A stretch of 64,000 nt of DNA from Hyphomicrobiaceae bacterium (lineage in GTDB: Bacteria; Pseudomonadota; Alphaproteobacteria; Rhizobiales; Hyphomicrobiaceae): the NCBI GenBank assembly GCA_002919265.1, contig PKEY01000051.1:36947-100946 (forward strand), in the 5' to 3' direction. Positions 38,727-49,882 of this stretch are shown in pieces (position 1 is the stretch's first letter; each line of letters begins with the position of its first letter). The notes beneath the pieces were generated by a model. It worked only from the letters and a program-made list of their open reading frames with translations. It had not been told where the DNA came from and ran no database searches. Position numbers and translations under genes: made by a program.

Positions 38727-39833
38727 ATGAAGATCGAATTCAAATCGGCATCGAGCGGGAGGATCCGCCGCTCATTAGGTGCGATTGCAATTGCGGCAGG
38801 TTTTGTGTTCGCTACCGGCCATGCTGCCGCTCCCGCCGTTGCAGCCGAATACACCATGGCGATCGCTCACCTCTTGCCCGAGGACATGAACAACGAGGTG
38901 CAGCCTGCACTCATTCACTTCAAGTCTCTTGTCGAATCCGGGACGAACGGAGCTGTTGAGGTCCAAATTTTCGGCGGCGGCCAGCTAGGATCCGAGGTCG
39001 AAACTGGCAAGCAGGCTCAGGATGGCAAGCTCCTGCAGTCGACCGTCATTTCGTCGGGAGCAATGTCCTCATTCTATAAGAAATACCAGGCAATTACGGC
39101 GCCTTTTCTCTTTCCCAATTTTCAGGTCGCGCACGCCTTTCTCGACGGCGAATGGTTCGCAAACTTCATGAAGGGAACCATCGATGAAGCAAGATTACGC
39201 TATCTCGGGACATTTGACGACGGAGGTGGTTTCGTTGCCTTCACCACGAACAAGCGGCTGATTAAAACCGCGGACGACATCAAGGGCCTGAAAATCCGCG
39301 TTGAGGAAAATCCATCGCACGTGGCCGTTATGCGTGCTCTCGGGGCATCTGCGACGCCGCTGCCGTGGGGTGAGGTTATCACGGCGCTGTCGACTGGCCT
39401 TGCCGATGGGCAATTCAACGCCCCAGGTGTCAGCAAGTTTTTCAAGCTATGGGAGGTTAATGACTACACCACGCTGAGCCGCCACGTATACAACACGCAA
39501 TCCTGGCTGGTGAGTGAAGATTGGTTCCAAACGCTTCCGGAGGAATATCGCAAGGTCATTATCCAGGCCGCTCGTGAGTCAATTGCCCTTGCCCACGGCA
39601 TGTCAGCCCTGCAGGCAATCGACGGTTGGAACGAGTCCTGTAAGAAATTCAAGGAATGCTACATTCTGCCGGCGGAAGAGCGGGAAAAGATGGCAGCGAT
39701 TGCCCGTCCAGCCTGGAAAGAATGGATCGTCAAGGATTTCGGCCTCGAGGAAAAGCTCATCGACGAGCTATTCGCTGAGGTTGCGCGCGTCGCAGCGGAG
39801 GTCGAAAAGTATAATCAGACTTACGCGAAGTAA
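38727..39833 (+). CDS. dctP: TRAP transporter substrate-binding protein (DctP family)
   Basis: YTMAIAHLLPEDMNNEVQPALIHFKSLVE; GLKIRVEENPSHVAVMRALGASATPLPWGEVITALSTGLADGQFN. Confidence 0.93.
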   Translation: MKIEFKSASSGRIRRSLGAIAIAAGFVFATGHAAAPAVAAEYTMAIAHLLPEDMNNEVQPALIHFKSLVESGTNGAVEVQIFGGGQLGSEVETGKQAQDGKLLQSTVISSGAMSSFYKKYQAITAPFLFPNFQVAHAFLDGEWFANFMKGTIDEARLRYLGTFDDGGGFVAFTTNKRLIKTADDIKGLKIRVEENPSHVAVMRALGASATPLPWGEVITALSTGLADGQFNAPGVSKFFKLWEVNDYTTLSRHVYNTQSWLVSEDWFQTLPEEYRKVIIQAARESIALAHGMSALQAIDGWNESCKKFKECYILPAEEREKMAAIARPAWKEWIVKDFGLEEKLIDELFAEVARVAAEVEKYNQTYAK

Positions 39834-39940
39834 GTTTGCGAAAGGAGGGAGCCGGCAATCGTGCCGGCTCCAACGCTACCGGGCGATCCGGCTGATCTGA
39901 CGCCCGACCTGTGAACCTATCCTATGATCTGGGAAGTTGA

Positions 39941-40522
39941 TTGACCGTGATGCCTCGTCTTTCGCGGATCAGCGATGTCTTGGACATGGCCGTAACGATA
40001 TTCTGTGTCGGCTGTGTCCTTGCCATGCTGGGGATTTCCTTCGTTGGTTCCTTTTACATGTTCATCACAGGGGACGCGCTGAGCTGGACTTATTCGCTCG
40101 CGCGGCTGTTCATACCTTGGCTCGGTCTGCTCAGTATCACGGTCGCATTCCGGCGTGGCGAGCACATCGCGATGACGTCGCTCAGGGATATTTTCCCTAT
40201 GCCCGTCGTTCGCGCGCTCAAGGCGGCAAACTATGTAATCGTGGGTGTCTTTGCCGTTCTGCTGATCTGGTACGGAACCGAGTATGCGATAAGATCGCGT
40301 GATCTCTACATGGTTTCCGATCAGATCCAAATTCACGCCCGTTGGGTTGCGAGCGCCATCCCGGTCACTGGGGTCATTCTGCTCATTCATGTTCTATGCG
40401 GGGTTAATCTTTTTGATCCACCGGGCGTGCTTGACGACGTCGATCTGAATGTTACCCGCGAGCAATTGATTGAAGCTGGTCTGGAGCCCCGGGCTGAGGA
40501 CAGCAAGAGGGGCTCGGCATGA
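39941..40522 (+). CDS. dctQ: TRAP transporter small permease (DctQ family)
   Basis: 4-TM protein between DctP and DctM; SWTYSLARLFIPWLGLLSITVAFRRGEHIAM. Confidence 0.88.
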   Translation: MTVMPRLSRISDVLDMAVTIFCVGCVLAMLGISFVGSFYMFITGDALSWTYSLARLFIPWLGLLSITVAFRRGEHIAMTSLRDIFPMPVVRALKAANYVIVGVFAVLLIWYGTEYAIRSRDLYMVSDQIQIHARWVASAIPVTGVILLIHVLCGVNLFDPPGVLDDVDLNVTREQLIEAGLEPRAEDSKRGSA

Positions 40523-41796
40523 CCTCAGCAATCTCGGTCTTCATCGTTCTTCTTCTCATCGGCACTCCGATCGCCGTTGTCATGGTCATGTCTGGCCTTG
40601 CCGGCGCGATGGAGCTTGGTGGAACGAGATTTCTCGGGATTATTGCGGAACGCATGTTTTCCGGCGTCGGCAGTTACCTGCTGATGGCAATCCCGTATTT
40701 CATCTTCACGGCCGAATTGATGAACCGTGCCGGCCTGACAGAACGATTGATCGCTTTCAACAATGCTCTTTTGGGGCGCATTCGTGGAGCGCTCAGCCAT
40801 GTCAACGTAGCGGTGAGTCTCTTTTTCTCCGGCCTCACTGGTGCGGCAATAACCGACACCGTAGCGCTCGGAAAAATTCTGATCCCCGCGATGAAGCGGG
40901 AAGGATACACGGCTGAGTATGCGGCCGCCGTCACCGCATGCTCATCCATTATCGGGCCGATCATTCCGCCCAGTATCGTGATGGTGGTTTACGCCTCCAT
41001 CCTGCATAACGTATCGGTTCTGCAGCTTTTTGCAGCTGGCATTCTCCCTGGGCTTTTGATGACAGCTGCTTTGCTCGTAACGAGCGGCATTCTGGCGTGG
41101 CTTTACAAATTTCCCCGCCACGGAAACACGAACCTTCGAGCAGCGGCGCGGGCCTTTGTGCCAACCATTCCCGCATTGCTCGTGCCGATCATCATATTGG
41201 GCGGCATTCTGGCTGGATTGACGACTGTGACCGAGGCCTCGGCCTTTGCCGCGGTCTATACGATTGCCTTGGGCGTATTTGCCTATCGGACGCTGAAGCC
41301 GCGCGACCTGTGGGAAGCGCTTGTCGCAACGGTTCAGTTCAGCGGTGTCGTCTTCTTCCTTCTTGCAGCCTCAACGGTCCTCGGCTGGTTTGTGACCCGG
41401 TCCGGCATCGCGCGCGAGGCCGCCAGCATGATTGCGTCCATCAGCAAGGATCCGATCGTTCAGATCATGCTGGTGAACGCACTGCTGATCGCGATTGGCA
41501 TGGTCATCGATGTGCTGCCGGCTCTTGTCGTTGTGGCGCCAGTGCTGGTGCCGGCGATGGTGCAGCTGGGATTCGATCCGCTCCATTTCGCCATTGTGAT
41601 GATCCTGACTTTGAACCTCGCCAACATCACGCCGCCTGTTGGGATGACGTTGATGACAGCTACGCAAATTGCGGGCGTTTCCTATGAGCGAGCGATCAAG
41701 GCTTCAGTGCCATTTTATGTGTGCCACCTGGTCGTGATCATCATCGTCTCGTTGTGGCCAGGGTTTGTTCTTTGGCTGCCCAACCTGCTGAAATGA
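40519..41796 (+). CDS. dctM: TRAP transporter large permease (DctM family)
   Basis: IPYFIFTAELMNRAGLTERLIAF; ITACSSIIGPIIPPSI-type motif; TPPVGMTLM; 4-nt overlap with dctQ. Confidence 0.95.
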   Translation: MTSAISVFIVLLLIGTPIAVVMVMSGLAGAMELGGTRFLGIIAERMFSGVGSYLLMAIPYFIFTAELMNRAGLTERLIAFNNALLGRIRGALSHVNVAVSLFFSGLTGAAITDTVALGKILIPAMKREGYTAEYAAAVTACSSIIGPIIPPSIVMVVYASILHNVSVLQLFAAGILPGLLMTAALLVTSGILAWLYKFPRHGNTNLRAAARAFVPTIPALLVPIIILGGILAGLTTVTEASAFAAVYTIALGVFAYRTLKPRDLWEALVATVQFSGVVFFLLAASTVLGWFVTRSGIAREAASMIASISKDPIVQIMLVNALLIAIGMVIDVLPALVVVAPVLVPAMVQLGFDPLHFAIVMILTLNLANITPPVGMTLMTATQIAGVSYERAIKASVPFYVCHLVVIIIVSLWPGFVLWLPNLLK

Positions 41797-41817
41797 GGCG
41801 GCGCAAAGGAGACAGTC

Positions 41818-43065
41818 GTGCAACTGAGGTGCGTTGACTGCGGCCACGCAATGCCGGCAGACGTGCGTTACGCCTGCGAAAAATGTGGCGGCATTCTGGA
41901 GGTCGAAGAGCCCATCGGAACGAGTATTGGCGACCATGCCTATTTGCGGCGAACCATGTGGCGCTATGCCGACCGTCTATCTGTGGCAGACGCTGGGGCC
42001 ATCGTCTCGTTAGGGGAAGGCTGCACGCCGCTGCACAGGGCAAAGCGACTGGAAGCAAGCATTCCGGGTTTCAAAGGTGAGATTTGGATCAAGGATGAGA
42101 CGATCAATCCAACTGGCTCGTTCAAGGATCGCCTGATCAGTGCAGCTGTCAGCCGGGCGCGGGAGCTTGAATGCAGGGGCATCATTTGTGCGTCCAGCGG
42201 AAACGCTGGCGCATCGACAGCTGCTTATGCCGCTCGTGCCGGCATGGACGCCATTATCGTTGTTCCGACCCGCACGCCTGAAGAAAAGCTGACCCAAATC
42301 GCGTCCTATGGCGCGCTTCTCGTAAAGGTGGACGGCCACTATAGCCATTCCTATGACGTTGCGATACGGCTGGCAGAGGAACAGGGGCTGTTCAACGTCA
42401 CGACGACCTTCCTAAATCCTTATGGTGTTGATGCCCTCAAAGTTGTCGGCGAAGAACTCGCGGAGCAGCTTGGAGGTCGCGTGCCGGACTATGTGCTGGT
42501 GCCAACCGGAGCAGGTCCGCTGGTTAAGGGCGTTGTTCAAGGTTTCGCCGAACGACCGGGAGGGCGATTACCTAAAACGGTAGCTGTTCAGGCAGCCGGC
42601 TGCGCCCCGATTGTACGCGCTTTCGAAAGGGGCGAAGAGACGGTGACCGCTTGGGGTGAGCCGCAGACGATTGCGTCAGGTATTTCCGATCCATTGATCG
42701 GCTACGAGCGTGACGGGAGCTATACGCTTCGGCTTGTTCGGCAATCCGGCGGGCTCGCTGCGGCGGTCTCGGATGATGAGATTCGTGCAGCTATGTCGGA
42801 CCTCGCGAGAATGGAGGGGCTTCTCGCAGAGCCGACTGGTGCAAGCTCTTTCGCTGCGGCTCGAAAACTCATCGAAACGGACCGAATTTCTCGGGATGCG
42901 ATCGTCGTGTGCATGGTCACGGGCCACGGCTACAAGGACATGAAAGTTTTCCGCAGCTTGCCAATCCGCGTTAGCCATCTTCCTGCGGAGCCTGATGCAG
43001 CGCAACTTGCCAGTGTGTTGGAGGCACAGGCGGCTCGTCGGATTAAGCTGATGATCGTTTCTTGA
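41818..43065 (+). CDS. Threonine synthase-like PLP enzyme with N-terminal zinc-knuckle
   Basis: LRCVDCGHAMPADVRYACEKCGGILEVE; NPTGSFKDRLISAAVSRARE; SSGNAGASTAAYAARAGM. Confidence 0.88.
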   Translation: MQLRCVDCGHAMPADVRYACEKCGGILEVEEPIGTSIGDHAYLRRTMWRYADRLSVADAGAIVSLGEGCTPLHRAKRLEASIPGFKGEIWIKDETINPTGSFKDRLISAAVSRARELECRGIICASSGNAGASTAAYAARAGMDAIIVVPTRTPEEKLTQIASYGALLVKVDGHYSHSYDVAIRLAEEQGLFNVTTTFLNPYGVDALKVVGEELAEQLGGRVPDYVLVPTGAGPLVKGVVQGFAERPGGRLPKTVAVQAAGCAPIVRAFERGEETVTAWGEPQTIASGISDPLIGYERDGSYTLRLVRQSGGLAAAVSDDEIRAAMSDLARMEGLLAEPTGASSFAAARKLIETDRISRDAIVVCMVTGHGYKDMKVFRSLPIRVSHLPAEPDAAQLASVLEAQAARRIKLMIVS

Positions 43066-43068
43066 CGC

Positions 43069-44670
43069 TTAGGCTGCCGGCCTGCGCAGCAGATAGGCGC
43101 GCATGGGGCCCTTTCCGGTCAGCTGGACGGTGCCGCGAGATTCAAAGACGTACCGGTCGCGGAGCCGCTCGTAAACGGCCTCTGTCACGTTGATTTCGCC
43201 GGGAAGACCGTGGGATTCCATCCGGCTGGCGGTATTCACCGTGTCGCCCCAGACGTCGTAAATGAACCTGTGGGTTCCGATAATACCGGCGATGACGGGG
43301 CCGGTGTGGATGCCGATGCGCAGCTGAAGCGGAAGGCCCAGGAGCTCGCTCGTGTTACTGGAAACTTCCAGCATCTCGAGCGCCATCCGAGCGACATTTC
43401 CTACATGATCCGCCGAGCGGTCGGTCAATCCGCCAGCGACCATGTAGGCATCGCCGATCGTTTTTATTTTCTCCAGACCGAAATTGAGCGAAAGACGGTC
43501 GAAATCAGAAAAAAGCATATTCAGCAGCTTGATGAGCCGCGTCGCCGATAGCTGAGCCGAAAGACCGGTGAAGCCGACGAGATCTGCGAACAGAATGGTG
43601 GCATCCGGAATATGATCGGCAATGATCGTTTCGCCGAGATTGAGCCGTGCCACGATGGGCATCGGCAAGATATTGAGCAGGAGTGCCTCGGACTTTTCCT
43701 TTTCCGCCTGCAATTGCTTGATGAAAATTTGCTCCCGCTCACGCAAACGCTTTTTCTCGATGCTCGCATTGATGCGGGCACGGAGCAGAACCGGGTTGAA
43801 GGGCTTCGGCATATAATCTTCCGCGCCGGCTTCAATGCAGCGCACGACGCTGTCGATCTGATCCAACGCCGAGATCATGATGACGGGAATGTCGCGAAGC
43901 CTTGGATCGCGTTTGAGCCGCCCGAGCACCTCATAGCCGCTGATGCCGGGCATGATCAGATCGAGCAGGATGAGATCGAACGGATGGGTTTCGGCCAACC
44001 GCAACGCTTCAGCGCCATCGGCGGCCACGGTGACGACGTGGCCATCCCGCGTCAGCCGTCGCGAGAGCAAATCGCGGTTCGATTCATGGTCGTCGACGAC
44101 TAGAATTCGGCACGAGCGAGTGGCCTCGCCGGTGTCCTGTTGCGCCGGCTTGGTGATAAGATCGATGGCATTACTTGCGGCCAGAAAATCCGGGCGGAGC
44201 GCTTGCGGTCTATCGCGGGGCTCCACCGCCAGAGCAGCCAAATCGTCAATTCGTCCGAGCAGCCTTTCCGCCTCGTGGAGCAGTTTCTGGAGGTCGCGTG
44301 CAAACGGCTCCGGCAGAGTTTCCTCGAGCAGCATCTCCCCATAGCCTTTGATGGCGTTAAGCGGTGTGCGGAGGTCGTGCCGCAGCCCGCTGCCTGTCGC
44401 TTGGGAATCTTGCGAGGCGCCATCGCCAAGAAAGGTGAGGTTATCGCCCTTGAGAACACGCGCCACCAATTGCTGGAGAGACGAGGCCGCGCGCTGCATC
44501 CGCGCGATATCTGAAACGAATGCGTCGAGGCCGTATTTCGGAGCATCTTCCGCCAGGAGCTCGACGTAGCCGACGATGGCGGCCACTGGCGCCTCGAAGT
44601 CCTGACGGATGTGGGCAAGGAGTATGGCTTCCGATTGACTATCTGGGGACTGGGGATGTGCTGGCGCCAT
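43069..44670 (-). CDS. HisKA-like domain - receiver - class III adenylate cyclase
   Basis: [76 protein letters not shown]; no HATPase motifs. Confidence 0.9.
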   Translation of the reverse strand: MAPAHPQSPDSQSEAILLAHIRQDFEAPVAAIVGYVELLAEDAPKYGLDAFVSDIARMQRAASSLQQLVARVLKGDNLTFLGDGASQDSQATGSGLRHDLRTPLNAIKGYGEMLLEETLPEPFARDLQKLLHEAERLLGRIDDLAALAVEPRDRPQALRPDFLAASNAIDLITKPAQQDTGEATRSCRILVVDDHESNRDLLSRRLTRDGHVVTVAADGAEALRLAETHPFDLILLDLIMPGISGYEVLGRLKRDPRLRDIPVIMISALDQIDSVVRCIEAGAEDYMPKPFNPVLLRARINASIEKKRLREREQIFIKQLQAEKEKSEALLLNILPMPIVARLNLGETIIADHIPDATILFADLVGFTGLSAQLSATRLIKLLNMLFSDFDRLSLNFGLEKIKTIGDAYMVAGGLTDRSADHVGNVARMALEMLEVSSNTSELLGLPLQLRIGIHTGPVIAGIIGTHRFIYDVWGDTVNTASRMESHGLPGEINVTEAVYERLRDRYVFESRGTVQLTGKGPMRAYLLRRPAA

Positions 44671-44696
44671 TTGGATAACCCCAGGTATTGCCGCAT

Positions 44697-45071
44697 TCAG
44701 GTTTGTCTGGCGGCTAAGAGAGTTTGGATTTTTTCGAGGAGCCTGGGCAACTCGATCGGCTTGGTATCGTAATCATCGCAGCCCGCTTCGAGGGCCTTTT
44801 CGCGATCTCCAGCCATCGCATGGGCGGTCAGTGCTATTACCGGAATTGAGCGGGTCGATTGGCTAGCTTTCACCCGCCGGGTTGCTTCCCAGCCGTCGAT
44901 GACGGGCAGGCTCATGTCCATAAGAATGAGGTCCGGGTTCTCCGAAGTCGCCATACGGATGGCCTGCTCCCCGTCCTCCGCCATGATCACTTCGAATCCT
45001 TTCCGGACGAGCCGCCGTGAAAGCATGTCCCGATTTGCTTCGTTGTCTTCGACCAGAAGGATTTTGGGCAT
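44697..45071 (-). CDS. Single-domain response regulator (DivK/CheY-like)
   Basis: MPKILLVEDNEANRDMLSRRL; DLILMDMSLPVIDGWEATRRVK; VIALTAHAMAGDREKALEAGCDDYDTKPI. Confidence 0.93.
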   Translation of the reverse strand: MPKILLVEDNEANRDMLSRRLVRKGFEVIMAEDGEQAIRMATSENPDLILMDMSLPVIDGWEATRRVKASQSTRSIPVIALTAHAMAGDREKALEAGCDDYDTKPIELPRLLEKIQTLLAARQT

Positions 45072-45088
45072 TGCGTTTCTCATCCCTC

Positions 45089-48000
45089 TCAAGGTTCTGC
45101 TGGTTCAGCCGAGCTCGTTTCCCGTTCTACTTTTTTGATGGCATTGCCAAGGCACTTGCGGATGGCAGCAACAAGCTCGTCGTTGGTACCGGAATGCTTT
45201 TTCAGGATTTTCTCTGTTGATCCGGTCAGAGTTTCGATTTCCTCCGGGCTCAACTCCTTCGCCGTGAGCACGACAATTGGAATGTTGCGCAATTCAGCGC
45301 GCTCCTGGACCTCTTTGAGAAACTCGAAACCATCCATTACGGGCATCATGAGATCCAGCAAAATGAGGTCGGGATGCGGATTACTCGCCAACCAGTGGAG
45401 GCCATCAACTCCATGGGCGGCTTCCACAACGTTCAGGCCGAGTTGCTGCAGAACCCGACGTGTTGAATCCCGGCTGGCCGGATCGTCTTCCACCAGCAGA
45501 ACGGTCGACGTCGCACCGGAGGAAACATAGCGCCGCAACAGGGTCTTCAATGCGGCGCGATCGACCGGTTTTGTCATGAAGTCGGAAGCGCCGAGCGAAA
45601 AGGCCATTCCGCGTTCCTTGAGCACGGTCACCATGATGACGGGAATATCCCGCAATTCCGGATCGGCTTTGAGGGCTGAAAGCACAGACCAGCCGTCCAT
45701 ATGCGGCATCAGCACATCGAGTGTGATCGCCGCAGGGCGATGCGCTCGCGCCTCTTCGAGAGCCTCCCTGCCGGTTTGCGCTTTGATGACGTCGTACCCT
45801 TCCGAGGTTAGCGTTTTGCTCAGCAAGCGCAATGCTGCCGGATCGTCGTCGACGACGAGAATTTTGGCAGGGCCGTCCTTATGCTCCTCGCGCACGGACT
45901 GTTCAGTCGCGGCCTCGCTTGCGGTGGTGGCCTGATCCGGCAGCGAGATCGTGAATGTCGAACCTTTTCCGGCTTCGCTCCGGACGGTCACATCGCCACC
46001 CAGCATGAGGCAGAAATGCTTGGTGATGGCGAGTCCAAGGCCGGTGCCACCAAAGCGCTTTGTGGTCGTCGTATCGGCTTGGGTAAACGTCTGGAACAGC
46101 TTCTTCTGCTGTTCCGGAGTCATACCAATTCCTGTATCACGAACCTCGAAAAGCACATTGGAGCCGGATGGCGTTTCCTCCCGCCAGATGGTCAAAGTAA
46201 TTTTCCCGTCGCTCGTAAATTTCGCGCTGTTGCTCAACAGGTTCAGCAGGCTCTGCTTGAGCTTTGTAAGGTCCGTCCGCATGTGGCCGATATTGGGCGG
46301 GCAAACGACCTGCAGCTTGTTGTTGTTCTTGGCCACCAAGGGACGGATGATCGACTGAAGCTCGCAAACGAGAGCCGAGATGTCGATGTCCTCGACATAA
46401 ATGTCCATACGACCCGCCTCGATTTTGGACAGATCGAGGATGTCGTTGATGATGCCAAGCAGATGGCGGCCTGCCGCTTCAATACGTTCAATGTCGGGCA
46501 AGAGATCGTCGAGGCCGTTGTCGGCTGCATCCTCTTTCAGAATTTCGCTATATCCGATGATGGCATTGAGTGGCGTTCTGAGTTCATGGCTCATGTTTGC
46601 GAGGAAGGCACTCTTGGTGCGGCTGGCTTCGTTCGCCTGATCGCGGGCGACCTCCAGCCGCGCCACGAGATCCGCGAGTTCGAGCTCGCGATTTTTCAGG
46701 GTGCTAATATCGGCCCAGGTGGTCACGCGACCGCCTTCCTGCGTCCGGCGCGTGCCGACCCTCAGCCAAGTTCCATCTTCTAGCTGGATCTCCTCATCGC
46801 TTTCGCCGGCCCGGTGCAACGCGATCTGGCGCGCGATCCACGCTTCTGAATCATCGCTCGATTGGTGATCCCGAGCGCGCCGCTGGGCCAAGTCACGGAC
46901 CAGTGCCTCGAAGCCGAGTCCGTGAACAAGCGGCGTTGCGAGCTTCAGAAACTCCTGGCAACGATCATTGAAGGCAATCAGCCGATCTTCCGGATCCCAA
47001 AGTGCGAAACCGTCTGAAATGCTCTGAATGGCGTCGCTCAAACGATTGCGCGCGATGTCGATTTCCTTCTTTGCTTCCACATAGCGCGTGACGTCCGTGT
47101 ACATCGTCACGAAGCCGCCGCCCGGAACCGGGTTTCTTTGGATTTCGAGCACCCGGCCATCCGGCAACGTACGATGTCCCACGAACGGCTGATCCAGGGT
47201 CTTCATGCGATCACGCAGCATTTCGTCCGGATCGCCTGGACCAAGATCGCCCCGTTGGGTGAGGAAGCGAATGAAGCTTTCTGTCGTGGTGTTTTCGTTG
47301 ATGACGTCCTCGGGCAAATCGAGTAGCTCGCGGAATTGCCGGTTCCACGCAAGAAGCCGGCCATTGCCATCGAACATGGAGACGCCCTGCGCCATGTGAT
47401 CGAACGTGATTGTGAGAATGTGGTTTGCCGCGGTGACCTCGTCCCGGGCGATTTCCAGGCGCCTTAAAGCTTGCTCGCGCTCTTCCGAAAGGCGGTTGCG
47501 CTCGATAAGTCCGTCACGGAACATGGCGAGCGTGTGCGCCATCTGGCCGAGCTCATCGTCGCCACCACGCGGAATGTCGATATCTGTCCTGCCGCTCGTC
47601 AGAGCGCGCATCGCCTCGGTGAGCCCTGAAAGCGGGGTGACGATCGAACGAAGAATGAGAAACGTCAGCGCAAGAGCCAGCGCGCCGGCAGCGAGCACAA
47701 TGGTCCACGATACCGCGACGGCTCCTGCCGCGCGGTGTCGCGCTATCTCGCTCGCAGCTGCTGCCTCCTGCCGCAACTTGGCAACGAGCCGCGCCAGGGC
47801 TTCATCGACAGCAGCAATGTGAACGCGGGCTTGTGATGAAAGCATGTTGCCGATGACACGCCGATCATCCGCATAGGCGTTGACGGCGTCGAGCGAGCGG
47901 CTCATGACCAGCTCGATTTCCCGGCGGATCGTACGGACCGCGTCGGGATCGTGAGGCTCGAGGTTGGTCAATTCGGCATCCAGCCGAGCCTTGGCTTCAC

Positions 48001-48286
48001 GTGCGCGCTGTTCTGAGAGGTTGAGCAGGCTAACGGCCGCATCGGTCAGCCAATATTTCAAATCGCCAAAAGCCTTTTCGGCATCGCTGGCGTTGCGCAG
48101 ATCTTCGACGTACTGGGCCTCGGCCACGAGCGCCTCGGCTCCAAGCCGCAGCTGTTGGTTCATATACATGTTTGTGCCGACAAGAGCTGCGATGAGCGCG
48201 GCCGACAGCAGGATGAGGCGATATCTGATCGGAAGGCCGGACAGACCCGGCCAGCCAGAATTTGAAGATCGTTGCCGGGGCGTCAT
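45089..48286 (-). CDS. Hybrid sensor histidine kinase: TM, HAMP, PAS-like domains, HisKA-HATPase, two receivers
   Basis: [53 protein letters not shown]; two REC Asp motifs ([24 protein letters not shown]). Confidence 0.95.
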   Translation of the reverse strand: MTPRQRSSNSGWPGLSGLPIRYRLILLSAALIAALVGTNMYMNQQLRLGAEALVAEAQYVEDLRNASDAEKAFGDLKYWLTDAAVSLLNLSEQRAREAKARLDAELTNLEPHDPDAVRTIRREIELVMSRSLDAVNAYADDRRVIGNMLSSQARVHIAAVDEALARLVAKLRQEAAAASEIARHRAAGAVAVSWTIVLAAGALALALTFLILRSIVTPLSGLTEAMRALTSGRTDIDIPRGGDDELGQMAHTLAMFRDGLIERNRLSEEREQALRRLEIARDEVTAANHILTITFDHMAQGVSMFDGNGRLLAWNRQFRELLDLPEDVINENTTTESFIRFLTQRGDLGPGDPDEMLRDRMKTLDQPFVGHRTLPDGRVLEIQRNPVPGGGFVTMYTDVTRYVEAKKEIDIARNRLSDAIQSISDGFALWDPEDRLIAFNDRCQEFLKLATPLVHGLGFEALVRDLAQRRARDHQSSDDSEAWIARQIALHRAGESDEEIQLEDGTWLRVGTRRTQEGGRVTTWADISTLKNRELELADLVARLEVARDQANEASRTKSAFLANMSHELRTPLNAIIGYSEILKEDAADNGLDDLLPDIERIEAAGRHLLGIINDILDLSKIEAGRMDIYVEDIDISALVCELQSIIRPLVAKNNNKLQVVCPPNIGHMRTDLTKLKQSLLNLLSNSAKFTSDGKITLTIWREETPSGSNVLFEVRDTGIGMTPEQQKKLFQTFTQADTTTTKRFGGTGLGLAITKHFCLMLGGDVTVRSEAGKGSTFTISLPDQATTASEAATEQSVREEHKDGPAKILVVDDDPAALRLLSKTLTSEGYDVIKAQTGREALEEARAHRPAAITLDVLMPHMDGWSVLSALKADPELRDIPVIMVTVLKERGMAFSLGASDFMTKPVDRAALKTLLRRYVSSGATSTVLLVEDDPASRDSTRRVLQQLGLNVVEAAHGVDGLHWLASNPHPDLILLDLMMPVMDGFEFLKEVQERAELRNIPIVVLTAKELSPEEIETLTGSTEKILKKHSGTNDELVAAIRKCLGNAIKKVERETSSAEPAEP

Positions 48287-49074
48287 TGGTTGTTACGGAA
48301 CAAGGTGATGCTGATTACGCCCCCAAGATCGCCTTCGCTGGCTCCTTCTTTGGGATAGCCGGTGATGTCGATCTCGCCTTTTGGGCCTCCGTGGCATGTA
48401 AGGCAGGAGGCGGCATAGTATTCCGGCACCATCACGCGGAAGACGCTTTGAACGCCATTCTTCTGCGCTTCCGAATAAACCTGTCCGCGCGTCCAGTCCG
48501 GCGAAAGAAACTTGGTTTCGATGATTTGTTGCTCCCATTCGTCGGGCCGCGCTTTTCGGTTCCGCACGAGGGGAGGAGGAGCGGTGATCTTGATCTGCAG
48601 CTCCGTCGCGACCTTGTCCCTTAGCCGCTCCGTGACGAGGCGACCGAAAACGGCTGGTATGAATCCTTTGAAACCAAGGCCCTTTTCATTGATGAGGGTT
48701 TGGCTTTCGTCGACGACTTCCCTGATGGCGTCGAGCTCGGCACGCATCAGGCGGCCTTCGCGGGACTGAGGGTCGAAATCTCGCGGGTCGTGGCCGGTTG
48801 CCTTTCTGTACTGCTCAATGGTTTCTGCCAGCACGCGTTCACCGGTCAGTCCCTTGTCGCCGACTTCAGGGTCATTGATGAGGTTCTGATGGTTCGAAAT
48901 GACGGTTCGCGCGGACTGGAGGAGCTTGGCCAGATCCAGAGCCAATTTCATTTCGGCCTGTTCGTCGTTTTGGGTTTGGCCTGGAACCGAGGTCGCGGCT
49001 GCGAATGAAAAAAACACTGCGCTAACGGCCAGGATGAGGATCACGCCACGGCCGGCATTCATCATTGAATTCAC
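48283..49074 (-). CDS. DUF3365 (Tll0287-like) exported heme-binding domain protein
   Basis: Signal peptide; [42 protein letters not shown]; CxxCH; 4-nt overlap with the kinase. Confidence 0.88.
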   Translation of the reverse strand: MNSMMNAGRGVILILAVSAVFFSFAAATSVPGQTQNDEQAEMKLALDLAKLLQSARTVISNHQNLINDPEVGDKGLTGERVLAETIEQYRKATGHDPRDFDPQSREGRLMRAELDAIREVVDESQTLINEKGLGFKGFIPAVFGRLVTERLRDKVATELQIKITAPPPLVRNRKARPDEWEQQIIETKFLSPDWTRGQVYSEAQKNGVQSVFRVMVPEYYAASCLTCHGGPKGEIDITGYPKEGASEGDLGGVISITLFRNNQ

Positions 49075-49882
49075 TGACCAAACTCCTCCACATCAAAACT
49101 CTTGGCCGGCCGTAAGAAATACGGAACGCCCATTTTGTTTGCACGGTTCGATCCACTTGCGGACCGAAAAGCGAGCGAGTGCCCGCCTGATGCGTCCGAT
49201 ATCGAAGCAGCGCGCACCGGAAAGTCGCCGGGAATTCTATCGCTCGCAAATGGTGGTTGCAATGAATTGCCGATGTCAAACCGATCGTGTCGCTTAATTT
49301 TCCAGGTACATAGGCGAGATCGCATAATGTTTAGCAAAGTCCATGCCATATGTGATTGAATCGATGAGTTCCGATATTCAATTGAAGCTGCCAGAGGGCT
49401 TATTGCTGACCAGTCGCTTGCTTGCTTAACCAAATTCGACCTAGGCCTCCGCTTCTGAAGTTCGCGGCGCAAATGGACGTGCGCTGCGCATCGGCGCATA
49501 CAGGCGACGAATGGCCGTCCACGTACTTTTATGCTGCCGTTTGGTTCGTCAGCTATCGTCGTAAATTCCACCGGGCGTCGTAGGCGATCTTCAAACGCCA
49601 GTGGTCGGAGGAAGCCCAACCGTACTCCAGGCCTTTTCAAATCTTTGAGACTATGCCTTCTCCGCCTGGATCGGCTGCGTCGTTCGCCCTAGTCTAGCCC
49701 TAAACTTTCCGCCATCTCTTGTACATTGTGGCAGTTGCAACCCCTTCAACTGGTGGGTCGACAGACGATCGTCCGCGGGGGCTGTTGCCAAGCATGGTCA
49801 TGCTGCGGCAGTGTGCTGCGGTGCAAGATCACCGCTGAAGCAATTTGTTGTCGGAGTTTGGGGCAGTAAGGGGGAAGCTACC

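Noticed and set aside
45881-46783. 300-aa plus-strand ORF
   Set aside because: Antisense to the hybrid histidine kinase
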